A stretch of 9,759 nucleotides of DNA from Candidatus Nanopelagicales bacterium (lineage in GTDB: Bacteria; Actinomycetota; Actinomycetes; S36-B12): contig JAGYOB010000014.1 in NCBI GenBank assembly GCA_018399515.1, positions 1 through 9,759 on the forward strand. Reading direction: 5' to 3'. Numbering within the stretch: the stretch's first letter is position 1; each line of letters opens with the position of its first letter. The notes under the pieces were generated by a model. The model was not told where the DNA came from, ran no database searches, and was given only the letters and a program-made list of their open reading frames with translations. The position numbers and the translations under genes are program-made. This document shows, one piece after another, positions 1 through 5,978 of this stretch.

Positions 1-891
1 TCCTTTGGCGCACGTGATGATGTCGGGTGTGACGCCGAATCGGTTGACGGCGAACATGTCCCCGATGCGGCCGAAGGCGGTGATGGTCTCGTCGGCGACG
101 AACAGGACGTCGTAGGCGTCGCAGATCTCACGAACGCGTTCGAGGTATCCCGGTGGGGGAGGGAAACAGCCACCGGAATTTTGCACCGGCTCCAAGAACA
201 CCGCGGCGACGGAATCGGGACCCTCGAACTCGATGGCCTCGGCAATGCGATCGGCAGCCCACAACCCGAACGCCTTCTCGTCGTAGCGGTATTCCTCCGC
301 TGCCCGATAGAAGTTCGTGTTCGGGACCTTCACACCACCGGGCACGAGCGGCTCGAAGGGGATCTTCGCCGGTGGGATGCCGGTGATGCTCAAGGCTCCC
401 TGCGGTGTGCCGTGATACGCCACCGAACGGGAGATCACCTTGTGCTTGGTCGGTTTGCCGGTGAGTTTGAAGTACTGCTTGGCGAGTTTCCAGGCGCTTT
501 CGACTGCTTCACCGCCGCCGGTGGTGAAGAACACCCGATCGAGGTCGCCGGGAGCGTATGACGCGAGACGTTCGGCGAGTTCGATGGCTTTCGGGTGCGC
601 ATAGGACCACAGGGGGAAGAATTCCAATTCCCGAGCCTGGCGGGCCATCGCATCGGCAAGTTCGGCGCGACCGTGGCCGACCTGGACGACGAACAATCCG
701 GCGAGACCGTCGAAGTAGCGGCGGCCTTGATCATCGAAGATGTAGGGCCCTTCGCCGCGCGTGATGATCGGGACATGACCACCGCCCTCGTAGACCGAGT
801 GACGGGTGAAGTGCATCCATAGGTGGCGTCGGGCGCGCTCGGCGAGTGCGTCGGCGTTACCTTCGGTCACATACTGCGGGGTGGTGGTCAT
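1..891 (-). CDS. Class III PLP aminotransferase, probable polyamine/omega-amine aminotransferase (C-terminus cut by window edge)
   Basis: This is a fold-type I, class III aminotransferase. It would move a terminal amino group from putrescine or a similar omega-amine to pyruvate or 2-oxoglutarate in the cytoplasm, giving an aminoaldehyde. The first 297 residues are present (start MTTTPQYVTEGN); the family is usually about 450 residues, so roughly a third is outside. Visible motifs are the cofactor phosphate loop TTGGGEAVE (G125-E128), the ring-stacking YHG (Y159-G161), EPVQNSGG near residue 240, and D267-E268 in VADETITAFGR, where D267 should pair with the pyridine nitrogen. ITCAKG ends the window, and K296 is the expected Schiff-base lysine. 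The ATG at 891 is preceded by GAGGAAGAG at good spacing. The gene lies 64 bp downstream of the Lrp-type regulator on the same strand, and the two are probably co-transcribed. The polyamine substrate is inferred from the neighbours; a GABA or beta-alanine aminotransferase is possible. The residue after D-E is Thr where Val is usual. Confidence 0.9.
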   Translation of the reverse strand, partial: MTTTPQYVTEGNADALAERARRHLWMHFTRHSVYEGGGHVPIITRGEGPYIFDDQGRRYFDGLAGLFVVQVGHGRAELADAMARQARELEFFPLWSYAHPKAIELAERLASYAPGDLDRVFFTTGGGEAVESAWKLAKQYFKLTGKPTKHKVISRSVAYHGTPQGALSITGIPPAKIPFEPLVPGGVKVPNTNFYRAAEEYRYDEKAFGLWAADRIAEAIEFEGPDSVAAVFLEPVQNSGGCFPPPPGYLERVREICDAYDVLFVADETITAFGRIGDMFAVNRFGVTPDIITCAKG

Positions 892-955
892 GATCTCTTC
901 CTCATCTTCGGTGCTTCGGGTTCTTCCGTCTCGTTCGTCTTCGCGGGTGCACTCG

Positions 956-1441
956 CTATCGGGTTCCCCACGAATAGATCTGCTTGCGCAGTTTCAAGTA
1001 CACGAAGGTTTCGGTGTTACGCACGCCGGGGACAGCCCGGATGCGCCGGTTGACGATCTCAAGCAGATGGTCGTCATCCTCGGCGACGACCTCGGCCATC
1101 ACATCGAAGCCACCCGCGCAGATCACCAGGTAGTCGACCTCGGGCATGGATTCCAGCTCATCAGCAGCGGCTTCGACGTCCCCGTCGATGTGGATACCGA
1201 TCATGGCGGCCCTCGGGAAACCGACCTGCAGGGGATCGGTCACTGCGACGATCTGCATCACGCCGGTGTCGACCAGCCGCTGTACCCGCTGGCGGACAGC
1301 AGCCTCGGACAGGCCCACGACCTTGCCGATGGCGGCATAGGAGCGGCGCCCGTCCTGCTGCAGTTGGTCGATGATCGCCTTGCTGACCTCGTCGAGGCGA
1401 GCGGGGGTCGGGCGGATGGCCCGTCGGGCAACCGTGCTCAT
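956..1441 (-). CDS. Lrp/AsnC-family transcriptional regulator
   Basis: This 161-residue DNA-binding regulator has the usual Lrp/AsnC length and layout. An N-terminal winged helix-turn-helix covers about residues 16-64, with LDEVSKAIIDQLQQDGR followed by the recognition helix LSEAAVRQRVQRL. The C-terminal RAM (effector and oligomerisation) domain covers about 76-155 and has the glycine turn CAGGFD at 108-113, where this family binds small amino-acid-like ligands. The C-terminus YLKLRKQIYSWGTR is, as I remember it, typical of actinobacterial members near polyamine genes. It is read away from the dehydrogenase/transporter operon and towards the aminotransferase, so it probably controls one or both units and itself. 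The ligand may be a polyamine, GABA or another amine; the sequence does not say. ATG 1441 is chosen, with GGAG only 2 nt upstream. An in-frame ATG at 1459 (adding MAHPGD), also with a too-close AAGGA, is the alternative. Confidence 0.9.
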   Translation of the reverse strand: MSTVARRAIRPTPARLDEVSKAIIDQLQQDGRRSYAAIGKVVGLSEAAVRQRVQRLVDTGVMQIVAVTDPLQVGFPRAAMIGIHIDGDVEAAADELESMPEVDYLVICAGGFDVMAEVVAEDDDHLLEIVNRRIRAVPGVRNTETFVYLKLRKQIYSWGTR

Positions 1442-1492
1442 GTCTCCAGGATGGGCCATCGTCCTTGGATAAGCAAGGGAATCCGTAGGCAA

Positions 1493-1522
1493 TTGTCTGT
1501 TCATCGACTGATTCCGTCGAAT
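1493..1522 (+). promoter_or_regulatory. Candidate promoter for the rightward dehydrogenase genes
   Basis: TTGTCT (1493-1498) and TCGAAT (1517-1522) each match the sigma-70-type consensus at four of six positions, with an 18-bp spacer. This would place transcription start near 1529 and leave a leader of about 90 nt before the GTG at 1622. The GATTCC half-site lies between the two boxes. The match is weak and eye-based. Confidence 0.22.
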
Positions 1523-1548
1523 ATCCCTGCGTTTCTCGACGAAGTCCA
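1520..1548 (-). promoter_or_regulatory. Candidate promoter for the Lrp/AsnC gene
   Basis: Read on the minus strand, TGGACT (1548-1543) and GATATT (1525-1520) are separated by exactly 17 bp, and each matches the consensus at four of six positions. Transcription would start near 1513 and leave about 70 nt before the ATG at 1441. The -10 box overlaps the candidate rightward -10 box, so the two promoters would exclude each other if both are real. Confidence 0.25.
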
Positions 1549-1610
1549 TGGATTCCCGATAGCGTCGGCGGAAAATCAGGCTGTCGACCGGACCGACCGT
1601 CGCTGGGAGA

Positions 1611-1615
1611 AGGAG
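1611..1615 (+). promoter_or_regulatory. Ribosome binding site fixing the GTG start of the first aldehyde dehydrogenase
   Basis: AGGAG at 1611-1615 stands 6 nt before GTG 1622. The reading frame stays open far upstream, but that extension runs antisense across the regulator gene, so this site decides the start. Confidence 0.8.
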
Positions 1616-1621
1616 ATCACC

Positions 1622-3067
1622 GTGGCCACCCGTGAGATCCGAAATGTCATCAACGGCGCATCCGTCCCGGCAGCCGACGGCCAGACCATCGATCTGGTCG
1701 ACCCGACCACCGGGCAGATATTCGCCACGGCACCGCAGTCGAGTTCGGAGGATGTCGATCGAGCGTACACGGCTGCGGCCACCGCCTTCGAGGGCTGGCG
1801 TGACACGGTGCCCGGCGAGCGGCAGAAGGCACTGTTGGCTATCGCCGATCTGTTCGAGGAGCATGCCGACGAGCTCGTCGCGCTGGAGAGTGAGAATTGC
1901 GGCAAGCCGGTGGCGGTGACCATGAGCGAGGAGATCCCGCCCATGGTCGACCAGATCCGGTTCTTCGCCGGCGCGGCCCGAGTGCTCGAGGGGCGTGCAG
2001 CGGGGGAGTACATGGCCGGATTCACTTCGATGATTCGTCGCGAACCGGTGGGTGTGATCGGCCAGGTGACGCCGTGGAACTACCCGATGATGATGGCAGT
2101 GTGGAAGTACATCCCGGCTATCGCCGCCGGGAATACCGTCGTGTTGAAGCCGTCGGATACCACGCCGGCATCGACAGTGCGCATGGCCGAACTGATCAAC
2201 GAGGCACAGATCCTGCCACCGGGTGTGTTCAACGTCGTCTGCGGGGATCGCGAGACCGGGCGGAATCTGGTGTCGCACCCCACACCCCAGATGGTGTCCA
2301 TCACCGGCTCGGTCCGCGCGGGCATGGAAGTGGCCGGCGAGGCGGCCCGCGATGTCAAACGTGTCCATCTCGAACTCGGCGGCAAGGCCCCGGTCGTCAT
2401 CTTTGATGATGCCGATATCGAGGCGGCGGCCGAATGGCTCGCGGTCGCGGGGTACTTCAATGCCGGCCAGGACTGCACGGCGGCGACCCGCATGCTCGTG
2501 GCGCCAGGTATCCACGATGACTTCGTCGCTGCGATGGCGCAGCAGGCGCGGGGCACGGCCACCACGTTCGAAGACGGGCCAGGCGGCGAAGCGCTGGTGC
2601 CTCCGGTGAACAACGCGGCCCAACTCGAGCGTGTGCTGGGCTTCTTGCAGCGGGTGCCGGCTCACGCCGAGGTCGTCGCCGGTGGGCACCGGCAAGGCGA
2701 CCGAGGCTTCTTCGTCGAGCCGACGGTCGTGTCCGGATTGCAGCAGGACGACGAGATGATCCAGAACGAGATCTTCGGACCGGTCATCACCATCCAGCAG
2801 TTCTCCGACGAGGACCAGGCGCTGCGCTGGGCCAATGGCGTGCGTTACGGGCTGGCCTCGTCGGTCTGGACCAAGGACTTCGGGCGTGCGATGCGCATGG
2901 CGAAGGGCTTGGATTTCGGATGCGTGTGGATCAACACGCACATCCCGCTTGTGGCGGAGATGCCCCACGGTGGCTTCAAGCATTCCGGCTACGGTAAGGA
3001 CCTGTCGATGTACGGGTTCGAGGATTACACGCGGATCAAGCACGTCATGGCCAGCCTCGATAGTTGA
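1622..3067 (+). CDS. Aldehyde dehydrogenase, gamma-aminobutyraldehyde dehydrogenase type (copy 1)
   Basis: This is an NAD(P)-dependent aldehyde dehydrogenase of 481 residues, the normal family length. It probably oxidises 4-aminobutanal (from putrescine) to GABA in the cytoplasm. The wording follows E. coli PatD (YdcW) as I recall it: RFFAGAAR, SMIRREPVGV, PWNYPMMMAVWK, NAGQDCTAATR and the C-terminal EMPHGGFKHSGYGKDLSMYG. Catalytic positions are intact: N153 in PWN, K176 in VLKPS, the cofactor loop ITGSVRAG near 227-234, the general base E251 in LELGGK, nucleophile C285 in GQDCT, and E383 in NEIFGP. The N-terminal strand (RNVINGASVPA) is present. The usual GPL-type segment before the second half of the catalytic domain reads LVPPVNN here, a small deviation. 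It is the first rightward gene after the divergent control region and lies 11 bp before a paralogous dehydrogenase. Another aminoaldehyde or betaine-aldehyde-like substrate remains possible. Confidence 0.93.
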   Translation: MATREIRNVINGASVPAADGQTIDLVDPTTGQIFATAPQSSSEDVDRAYTAAATAFEGWRDTVPGERQKALLAIADLFEEHADELVALESENCGKPVAVTMSEEIPPMVDQIRFFAGAARVLEGRAAGEYMAGFTSMIRREPVGVIGQVTPWNYPMMMAVWKYIPAIAAGNTVVLKPSDTTPASTVRMAELINEAQILPPGVFNVVCGDRETGRNLVSHPTPQMVSITGSVRAGMEVAGEAARDVKRVHLELGGKAPVVIFDDADIEAAAEWLAVAGYFNAGQDCTAATRMLVAPGIHDDFVAAMAQQARGTATTFEDGPGGEALVPPVNNAAQLERVLGFLQRVPAHAEVVAGGHRQGDRGFFVEPTVVSGLQQDDEMIQNEIFGPVITIQQFSDEDQALRWANGVRYGLASSVWTKDFGRAMRMAKGLDFGCVWINTHIPLVAEMPHGGFKHSGYGKDLSMYGFEDYTRIKHVMASLDS

Positions 3068-3068
3068 T

Positions 3069-3073
3069 GGGAG
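3069..3073 (+). promoter_or_regulatory. Ribosome binding site deciding the GTG start of the second aldehyde dehydrogenase
   Basis: GGGAG at 3069-3073 is 5 nt before GTG 3079, almost the same context (GGAGATCAC) as before the first dehydrogenase. ATG 3067, which overlaps the previous stop as TGATG, has no such site upstream. An in-frame TAG at 3061-3063 rules out any longer start. Confidence 0.65.
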
Positions 3074-3078
3074 ATCAC

Positions 3079-4530
3079 GTGGAGACCCTCGACGTCATCG
3101 ACCCGGCGAACGGCACGACGATCGCGACGGTCGATCTCGCCAGCCCCGCCGCGGTCGACGAGGCAGTGCGCAAGGCGCGCTCCGCCTTCACTGATTGGTC
3201 CCGATTGCCACCTGCTGCCCGTGGCGATGCTCTGCTCGCACTCGCCGAGCGGGTTCGTGCCCGATCGGACGAGTACGCGATGGTGGAATCCCAGCAGACC
3301 GGCAAGACGCTGCGCATGGCGACGGAGTTCGACGTTCCGGGATCGATCGACAACGTGGTGTTCTTCGCCGGTGCTGCACGAATTCTGCAGGGGCTCGCAT
3401 CGGCGGAATACGACTCCGATCACACATCGGTCATCCGTCGCGAACCGGTCGGCGTGGTCGGCTCAGTAGCCCCGTGGAACTATCCGCTGCAGATGGCGAT
3501 GTGGAAGATCCTGCCGGCCATCGCCGCGGGAAACACGATCGTGTTGAAACCGGCTGAGATCACGCCGCTGACTTCGATGATGCTGGCTGAGGATGCACTC
3601 GCTGCGGGTATCCCCGACGGTGTGCTCAATGTGGTGGTGGGCACCGGGCCGGTCGCGGGAGAGGCTCTGATCGGGCACCGTGATGTGGACATGGTGTCCT
3701 TCACCGGCTCGACTCCGATCGGCAAGCGAGTCATGGAAGTCGCATCGGCTCGCGCGGCTCGGGTGCATCTGGAACTTGGGGGGAAAGCGCCCTTCGTGGT
3801 GTTCGATGACGCCGATCTTGAGGCCGCGGTGCATGGTGCGGCAGCAGGTGCTCTGATCAATACCGGGCAGGACTGCACTGCGGCCACGCGCGCCTATGTC
3901 CAGCGTCCGCTCTATGACGCCTTCGTTGCGGGTGTCAGTGATCTGTTCTCCGCAATCCGGATCGGTGATCCGCGCGATCGCGATGTCGACATGGGATCGC
4001 TCGTGTCGGCACGCCAGGCGGAACGCGTCGCGGGGTTCGTCGATCGGGCTCGCGCTGATGGTGCCAAGGTCCGTGTGGGTGGCCAGATCCCGGGCGGGGA
4101 CCTCACCGGTGGTGCGTTCTATCCCGCCACCGTCATCACCGATGCTGCTCAAAACTCCCCGATCGTGCAGGAGGAGATTTTCGGACCGGTCCTGGTCGTA
4201 TTGCCGTTCGATTCCGACGATGAGGGGATCGCCCTGGCCAATGACACGCCCTTCGGGCTCGCGGCCTCTGCCTGGACCACCGATGTCTTCCGGGCCCAGC
4301 GCGCCCAGCGGGAGATCCGGGCGGGGTGCGTGTGGGTCAACGACCACATCCCGATCGTGAGCGAAATGCCCCACGGGGGAATGAAGCAGTCGGGTTTCGG
4401 CAAGGACATGTCGGCGTACTCACTGGAGGATTACACCGTCGTCAAGCACGTGTCCTGGGACATCACCGGCCGGCCCAGGAAGGAGTGGCACCGGACGGTT
4501 TTCGCCGATCGGACCGGCACGGATCGATAA
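3079..4530 (+). CDS. Aldehyde dehydrogenase, gamma-aminobutyraldehyde dehydrogenase type (copy 2)
   Basis: This second NAD(P)-dependent aldehyde dehydrogenase (483 residues) is clearly a paralogue of the preceding gene. Shared blocks include FFAGAARIL, SVIRREPVGV, APWNYPLQMAMWK, LELGGKAP, NTGQDCTAATR and EMPHGGMKQSGFGKDMSAYS. Catalytic residues are intact: N134, K157, E232, C266 and E366. Two differences stand out. It begins at METLDVIDPANG, lacking the roughly 20-residue N-terminal strand segment of copy 1. It also ends with an extra tail, SWDITGRPRKEWHRTVF plus about nine residues. It may act on 3-aminopropanal from spermidine, on 4-aminobutanal like copy 1, or on succinate semialdehyde; the GQDCTA active site favours an aminoaldehyde. 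GTG 3079 is chosen for its ribosome binding site; ATG 3067 would add four residues. A 137-bp gap follows before the transporter genes. Confidence 0.92.
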   Translation: METLDVIDPANGTTIATVDLASPAAVDEAVRKARSAFTDWSRLPPAARGDALLALAERVRARSDEYAMVESQQTGKTLRMATEFDVPGSIDNVVFFAGAARILQGLASAEYDSDHTSVIRREPVGVVGSVAPWNYPLQMAMWKILPAIAAGNTIVLKPAEITPLTSMMLAEDALAAGIPDGVLNVVVGTGPVAGEALIGHRDVDMVSFTGSTPIGKRVMEVASARAARVHLELGGKAPFVVFDDADLEAAVHGAAAGALINTGQDCTAATRAYVQRPLYDAFVAGVSDLFSAIRIGDPRDRDVDMGSLVSARQAERVAGFVDRARADGAKVRVGGQIPGGDLTGGAFYPATVITDAAQNSPIVQEEIFGPVLVVLPFDSDDEGIALANDTPFGLAASAWTTDVFRAQRAQREIRAGCVWVNDHIPIVSEMPHGGMKQSGFGKDMSAYSLEDYTVVKHVSWDITGRPRKEWHRTVFADRTGTDR

Positions 4531-4569
4531 CGACTGGGATGGCGAAACAACAAGGCAACATCTTTGCAA

Positions 4570-4597
4570 CCAGAATGTGAATGCCAGAATGCGAATG
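4570..4597 (+). repeat. Tandem 14-bp direct repeat with four GAATG units upstream of potD
   Basis: CCAGAATGTGAATG (4570-4583) is followed with no gap by CCAGAATGCGAATG (4584-4597); only one base differs. GAATG therefore occurs four times, starting at 4573, 4579, 4587 and 4593. The array ends 5 bp before the candidate extended -10 element, so it covers the -35 area and just upstream, where an operator or activator site would be. Confidence 0.6.
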
Positions 4598-4601
4598 ATC
4601 G

Positions 4602-4610
4602 TGGCATGAT
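4602..4610 (+). promoter_or_regulatory. Candidate extended -10 promoter element for the transporter genes
   Basis: TGG followed by CATGAT fits an extended -10 (TGn plus a hexamer matching TATAAT at four of six positions). No good -35 box lies 17 bp upstream, where the GAATG array sits, which would fit an activator-dependent promoter. Predicted start is near 4617, about 50 nt before the ATG at 4668. Confidence 0.28.
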
Positions 4611-4652
4611 GCGCTCGGGGACCGAAGCCGCCGGGTGCGACGGACCGACATG

Positions 4653-4658
4653 AAGGAG
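4653..4658 (+). promoter_or_regulatory. Ribosome binding site fixing the potD-like start
   Basis: AAGGAG at 4653-4658 is 9 nt before ATG 4668. The other in-frame ATG codons at 4650 and 4659 overlap or abut this site and cannot use it, so 4668 is the best start. Confidence 0.65.
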
Positions 4659-4667
4659 ATGACCACC

Positions 4668-5894
4668 ATGACGAAGCGACCGTTGAGCCCTGAGGCTGCC
4701 GCCATCGTGCGGATGTCCCGCGCAGCTTTGTCCCGCCGGCGCCTGCTTCAGGCCGCTGGTATCGGTGGTGTCGCTGCCGCAGCCGCAGCCTGCGGTGCCG
4801 GCGGTGGTGGCGATGATCCGACGTCAGCTGCCCCGTCGCCGACCGGTCCAGCCGATCAGTCCGACACCGAGAAGGTCGTGCTGTGGTCCAACTGGGTGGA
4901 ATACCTCGACATCGACGAGGAGACCGGCGCTTATCCGACCCTCGAGCGCTTCGAGGAGCAGTCGGGAATCTCGGTCAGCTACAACGAGGACATCAACGAC
5001 AATAACGAGTTCTATGCCAAGGTTCGCGCCCAACTCGAGCAGGGGCAGTCGATCGATCGGGACATCGTCGTTCTCACCGACTGGATGGCCGGTCTGTGGA
5101 TCGGTAATGGCTTCGCCCAGAAACTGGATAAGTCGCTGATCCCCAACTCCGCGAATCTCATCCCGCGGCTGCAGGAAGTGTCCTTCGACAAGCCACGTGA
5201 TTACACCCTGCCCTGGCAGGGCGGCTTCGCCGGTCTCGGGTACAACGTGCCGGGTATCCAGGATGCGCTCGGCGTCGATTCCCTGACGAGCCTGGACCAG
5301 CTGTTCGACCCGGCACTGCGCGGTCGTATCACCGTGCTGTCGGAAATGCGCGACACGATGGGTTGCATCATGGCCTGGCAGGGCAACGACCCGTCGAACT
5401 TCACCGATGACCAGTTCCAGCAGGCGATCGCGGCCCTGGCTGAGCAGATCGACAACGGCCAGATCCGCCAGGTTGCGGGCAACGACTACCTGGCCGCCCT
5501 GGAGACAGGTGATGTCATCGCCGTCATCGGTTGGTCGGGTGATGTGCTCGGTCTCGGTGAGGACTTCGGGTTCTCGCTGCCCGAGAGCGGTGGAACGCTG
5601 TGGACGGACAACATGCTCATTCCATCGACGGCGACGCACAAGAAGAACGCCGAGGAGTTGATGAACTACTACTACGACCCGGTCGTCGCAGCCGAGGTCG
5701 CCGCCTACATCAACTACCTGTGCCCGGTCACCGGCGCCAAGGAGGCTATGGAGGCCATCGATCCCGAGCTTGCCAGCAGTCAGTGGATCTTCCCGACCGA
5801 TGCCGAACTCAACGCGGCCTTCGTGTTCATGGATCTGACGTTGGAGCAGGACGAGAACTACCAGCGGGAGTTCCAGCGAGCCGTCGGTCTGTAG
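4668..5894 (+). CDS. potD: Polyamine ABC transporter substrate-binding lipoprotein (PotD/PotF type)
   Basis: This extracellular solute-binding protein (408 residues) captures polyamines and delivers them to the membrane importer encoded downstream. The N-terminus looks like a Tat lipoprotein signal: SRRRLLQ (S22-Q28), an Ala/Gly-rich hydrophobic stretch, then a run of alanines before C42 as the lipidation site. A Gly/Ser/Pro-rich tether follows to about residue 68. The mature domain shows PotD-like landmarks: WSNWVEY (W73, W76, Y79), SEMRD (E226, D229), GWSGD (W289, D292) and LWTDN (W312, D314). From memory these align with aromatic and acidic residues that hold the diamine in E. coli PotD (W34, Y37, D168, E171, W229, W255, D257). 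Putrescine or spermidine is the likely ligand; which one cannot be told. The binding protein heads the transporter genes and is separated from the ATPase by 84 bp containing a hairpin, which may allow higher expression of this component. Confidence 0.92.
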   Translation: MTKRPLSPEAAAIVRMSRAALSRRRLLQAAGIGGVAAAAAACGAGGGGDDPTSAAPSPTGPADQSDTEKVVLWSNWVEYLDIDEETGAYPTLERFEEQSGISVSYNEDINDNNEFYAKVRAQLEQGQSIDRDIVVLTDWMAGLWIGNGFAQKLDKSLIPNSANLIPRLQEVSFDKPRDYTLPWQGGFAGLGYNVPGIQDALGVDSLTSLDQLFDPALRGRITVLSEMRDTMGCIMAWQGNDPSNFTDDQFQQAIAALAEQIDNGQIRQVAGNDYLAALETGDVIAVIGWSGDVLGLGEDFGFSLPESGGTLWTDNMLIPSTATHKKNAEELMNYYYDPVVAAEVAAYINYLCPVTGAKEAMEAIDPELASSQWIFPTDAELNAAFVFMDLTLEQDENYQREFQRAVGL

Positions 5895-5949
5895 CAACCT
5901 GTCTCGACCACGAACCAGCGGCGCACCAGCGTTGCGAACGAAAAGGTGT

Positions 5950-5965
5950 GAGTCGGTGACGACTC
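5950..5965 (+). other. RNA hairpin with GUGA tetraloop directly before the potA ribosome binding site
   Basis: GAGTCG (5950-5955), GTGA (5956-5959) and CGACTC (5960-5965) form a perfect 6-bp stem with a GNRA-class tetraloop, extendable by one U-G pair. AGGAGG, the potA ribosome binding site, starts at 5967. There is no T-run, so it is not an intrinsic terminator. It may protect the potD message from 3' decay or modulate potA translation; either role is inference. Confidence 0.5.
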
Positions 5966-5978
5966 GAGGAGGACGAAG

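Larger units (their letters stand above)
1477..1557. repeat. Long-spaced inverted repeat GGGAATCC / GGATTCCC, possible regulator half-sites
   Basis: GGGAATCC at 1477-1484 is the exact reverse complement of GGATTCCC at 1550-1557. A partial third copy, GATTCC, is at 1510-1515. The outer arms start 73 bp apart, close to seven helical turns. Half-sites in helical phase across a divergent promoter are what an oligomeric Lrp/AsnC octamer that wraps DNA could use. The match is only 8 bp, so chance is not excluded; binding is inference. Confidence 0.35.
1442..1621. promoter_or_regulatory. Divergent control region between regulator and catabolic operon
   Basis: This non-coding stretch lies between the start of the Lrp/AsnC gene (leftward) and the first aldehyde dehydrogenase (rightward). 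It is visibly less GC-rich than the genes, with AT-rich patches at 1489-1494 and 1519-1524, and holds the inverted half-sites and promoter candidates listed separately. A divergently placed Lrp-type gene beside its target operon is a common arrangement, so operator sites for that protein are expected here. No small ORF with a convincing ribosome binding site was seen. Confidence 0.6.
4531..4667. promoter_or_regulatory. Gap before the transporter genes, possible internal promoter region
   Basis: This is the longest gap inside the rightward gene set. It contains a less GC-rich patch from about 4540 to 4612, a tandem 14-bp repeat (4570-4597) and a candidate extended -10 element (TGG then CATGAT, 4602-4610). 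No hairpin followed by a T-run is visible, so there is no sign of a terminator after the dehydrogenase. The transporter genes may have their own start while also receiving read-through. Confidence 0.4.

Noticed and set aside
892..955. Gap between the aminotransferase start and the regulator stop considered as a separate promoter.
   Set aside because: Only 64 bp, no credible -10/-35 pair on the minus strand, and only the aminotransferase ribosome binding site is visible; co-transcription is simpler.
806..1621. Upstream extension of the first aldehyde dehydrogenase frame by about 270 codons.
   Set aside because: It runs antisense over the regulator gene and the control region. The protein similarity begins just after GTG 1622, which has its own AGGAG site.
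956..3043. A minus-strand frame stays open for about 2.1 kb, antisense to the whole first aldehyde dehydrogenase and ending in the regulator gene.
   Set aside because: Only the last 161 codons look like a protein (Lrp/AsnC). The part antisense to the dehydrogenase is a codon-bias artefact of GC-rich DNA with no recognisable motifs and no good start site.
3463..4374. Long minus-strand open frame opposite the second aldehyde dehydrogenase.
   Set aside because: Arg/His/Asp-rich low-information translation typical of antisense frames in high-GC genes; the plus-strand gene is unambiguous.
5950..5965. The hairpin between potD and potA considered as an intrinsic terminator.
   Set aside because: It is short, has no following T-run, and the next gene continues the same transporter with its ribosome binding site immediately after.
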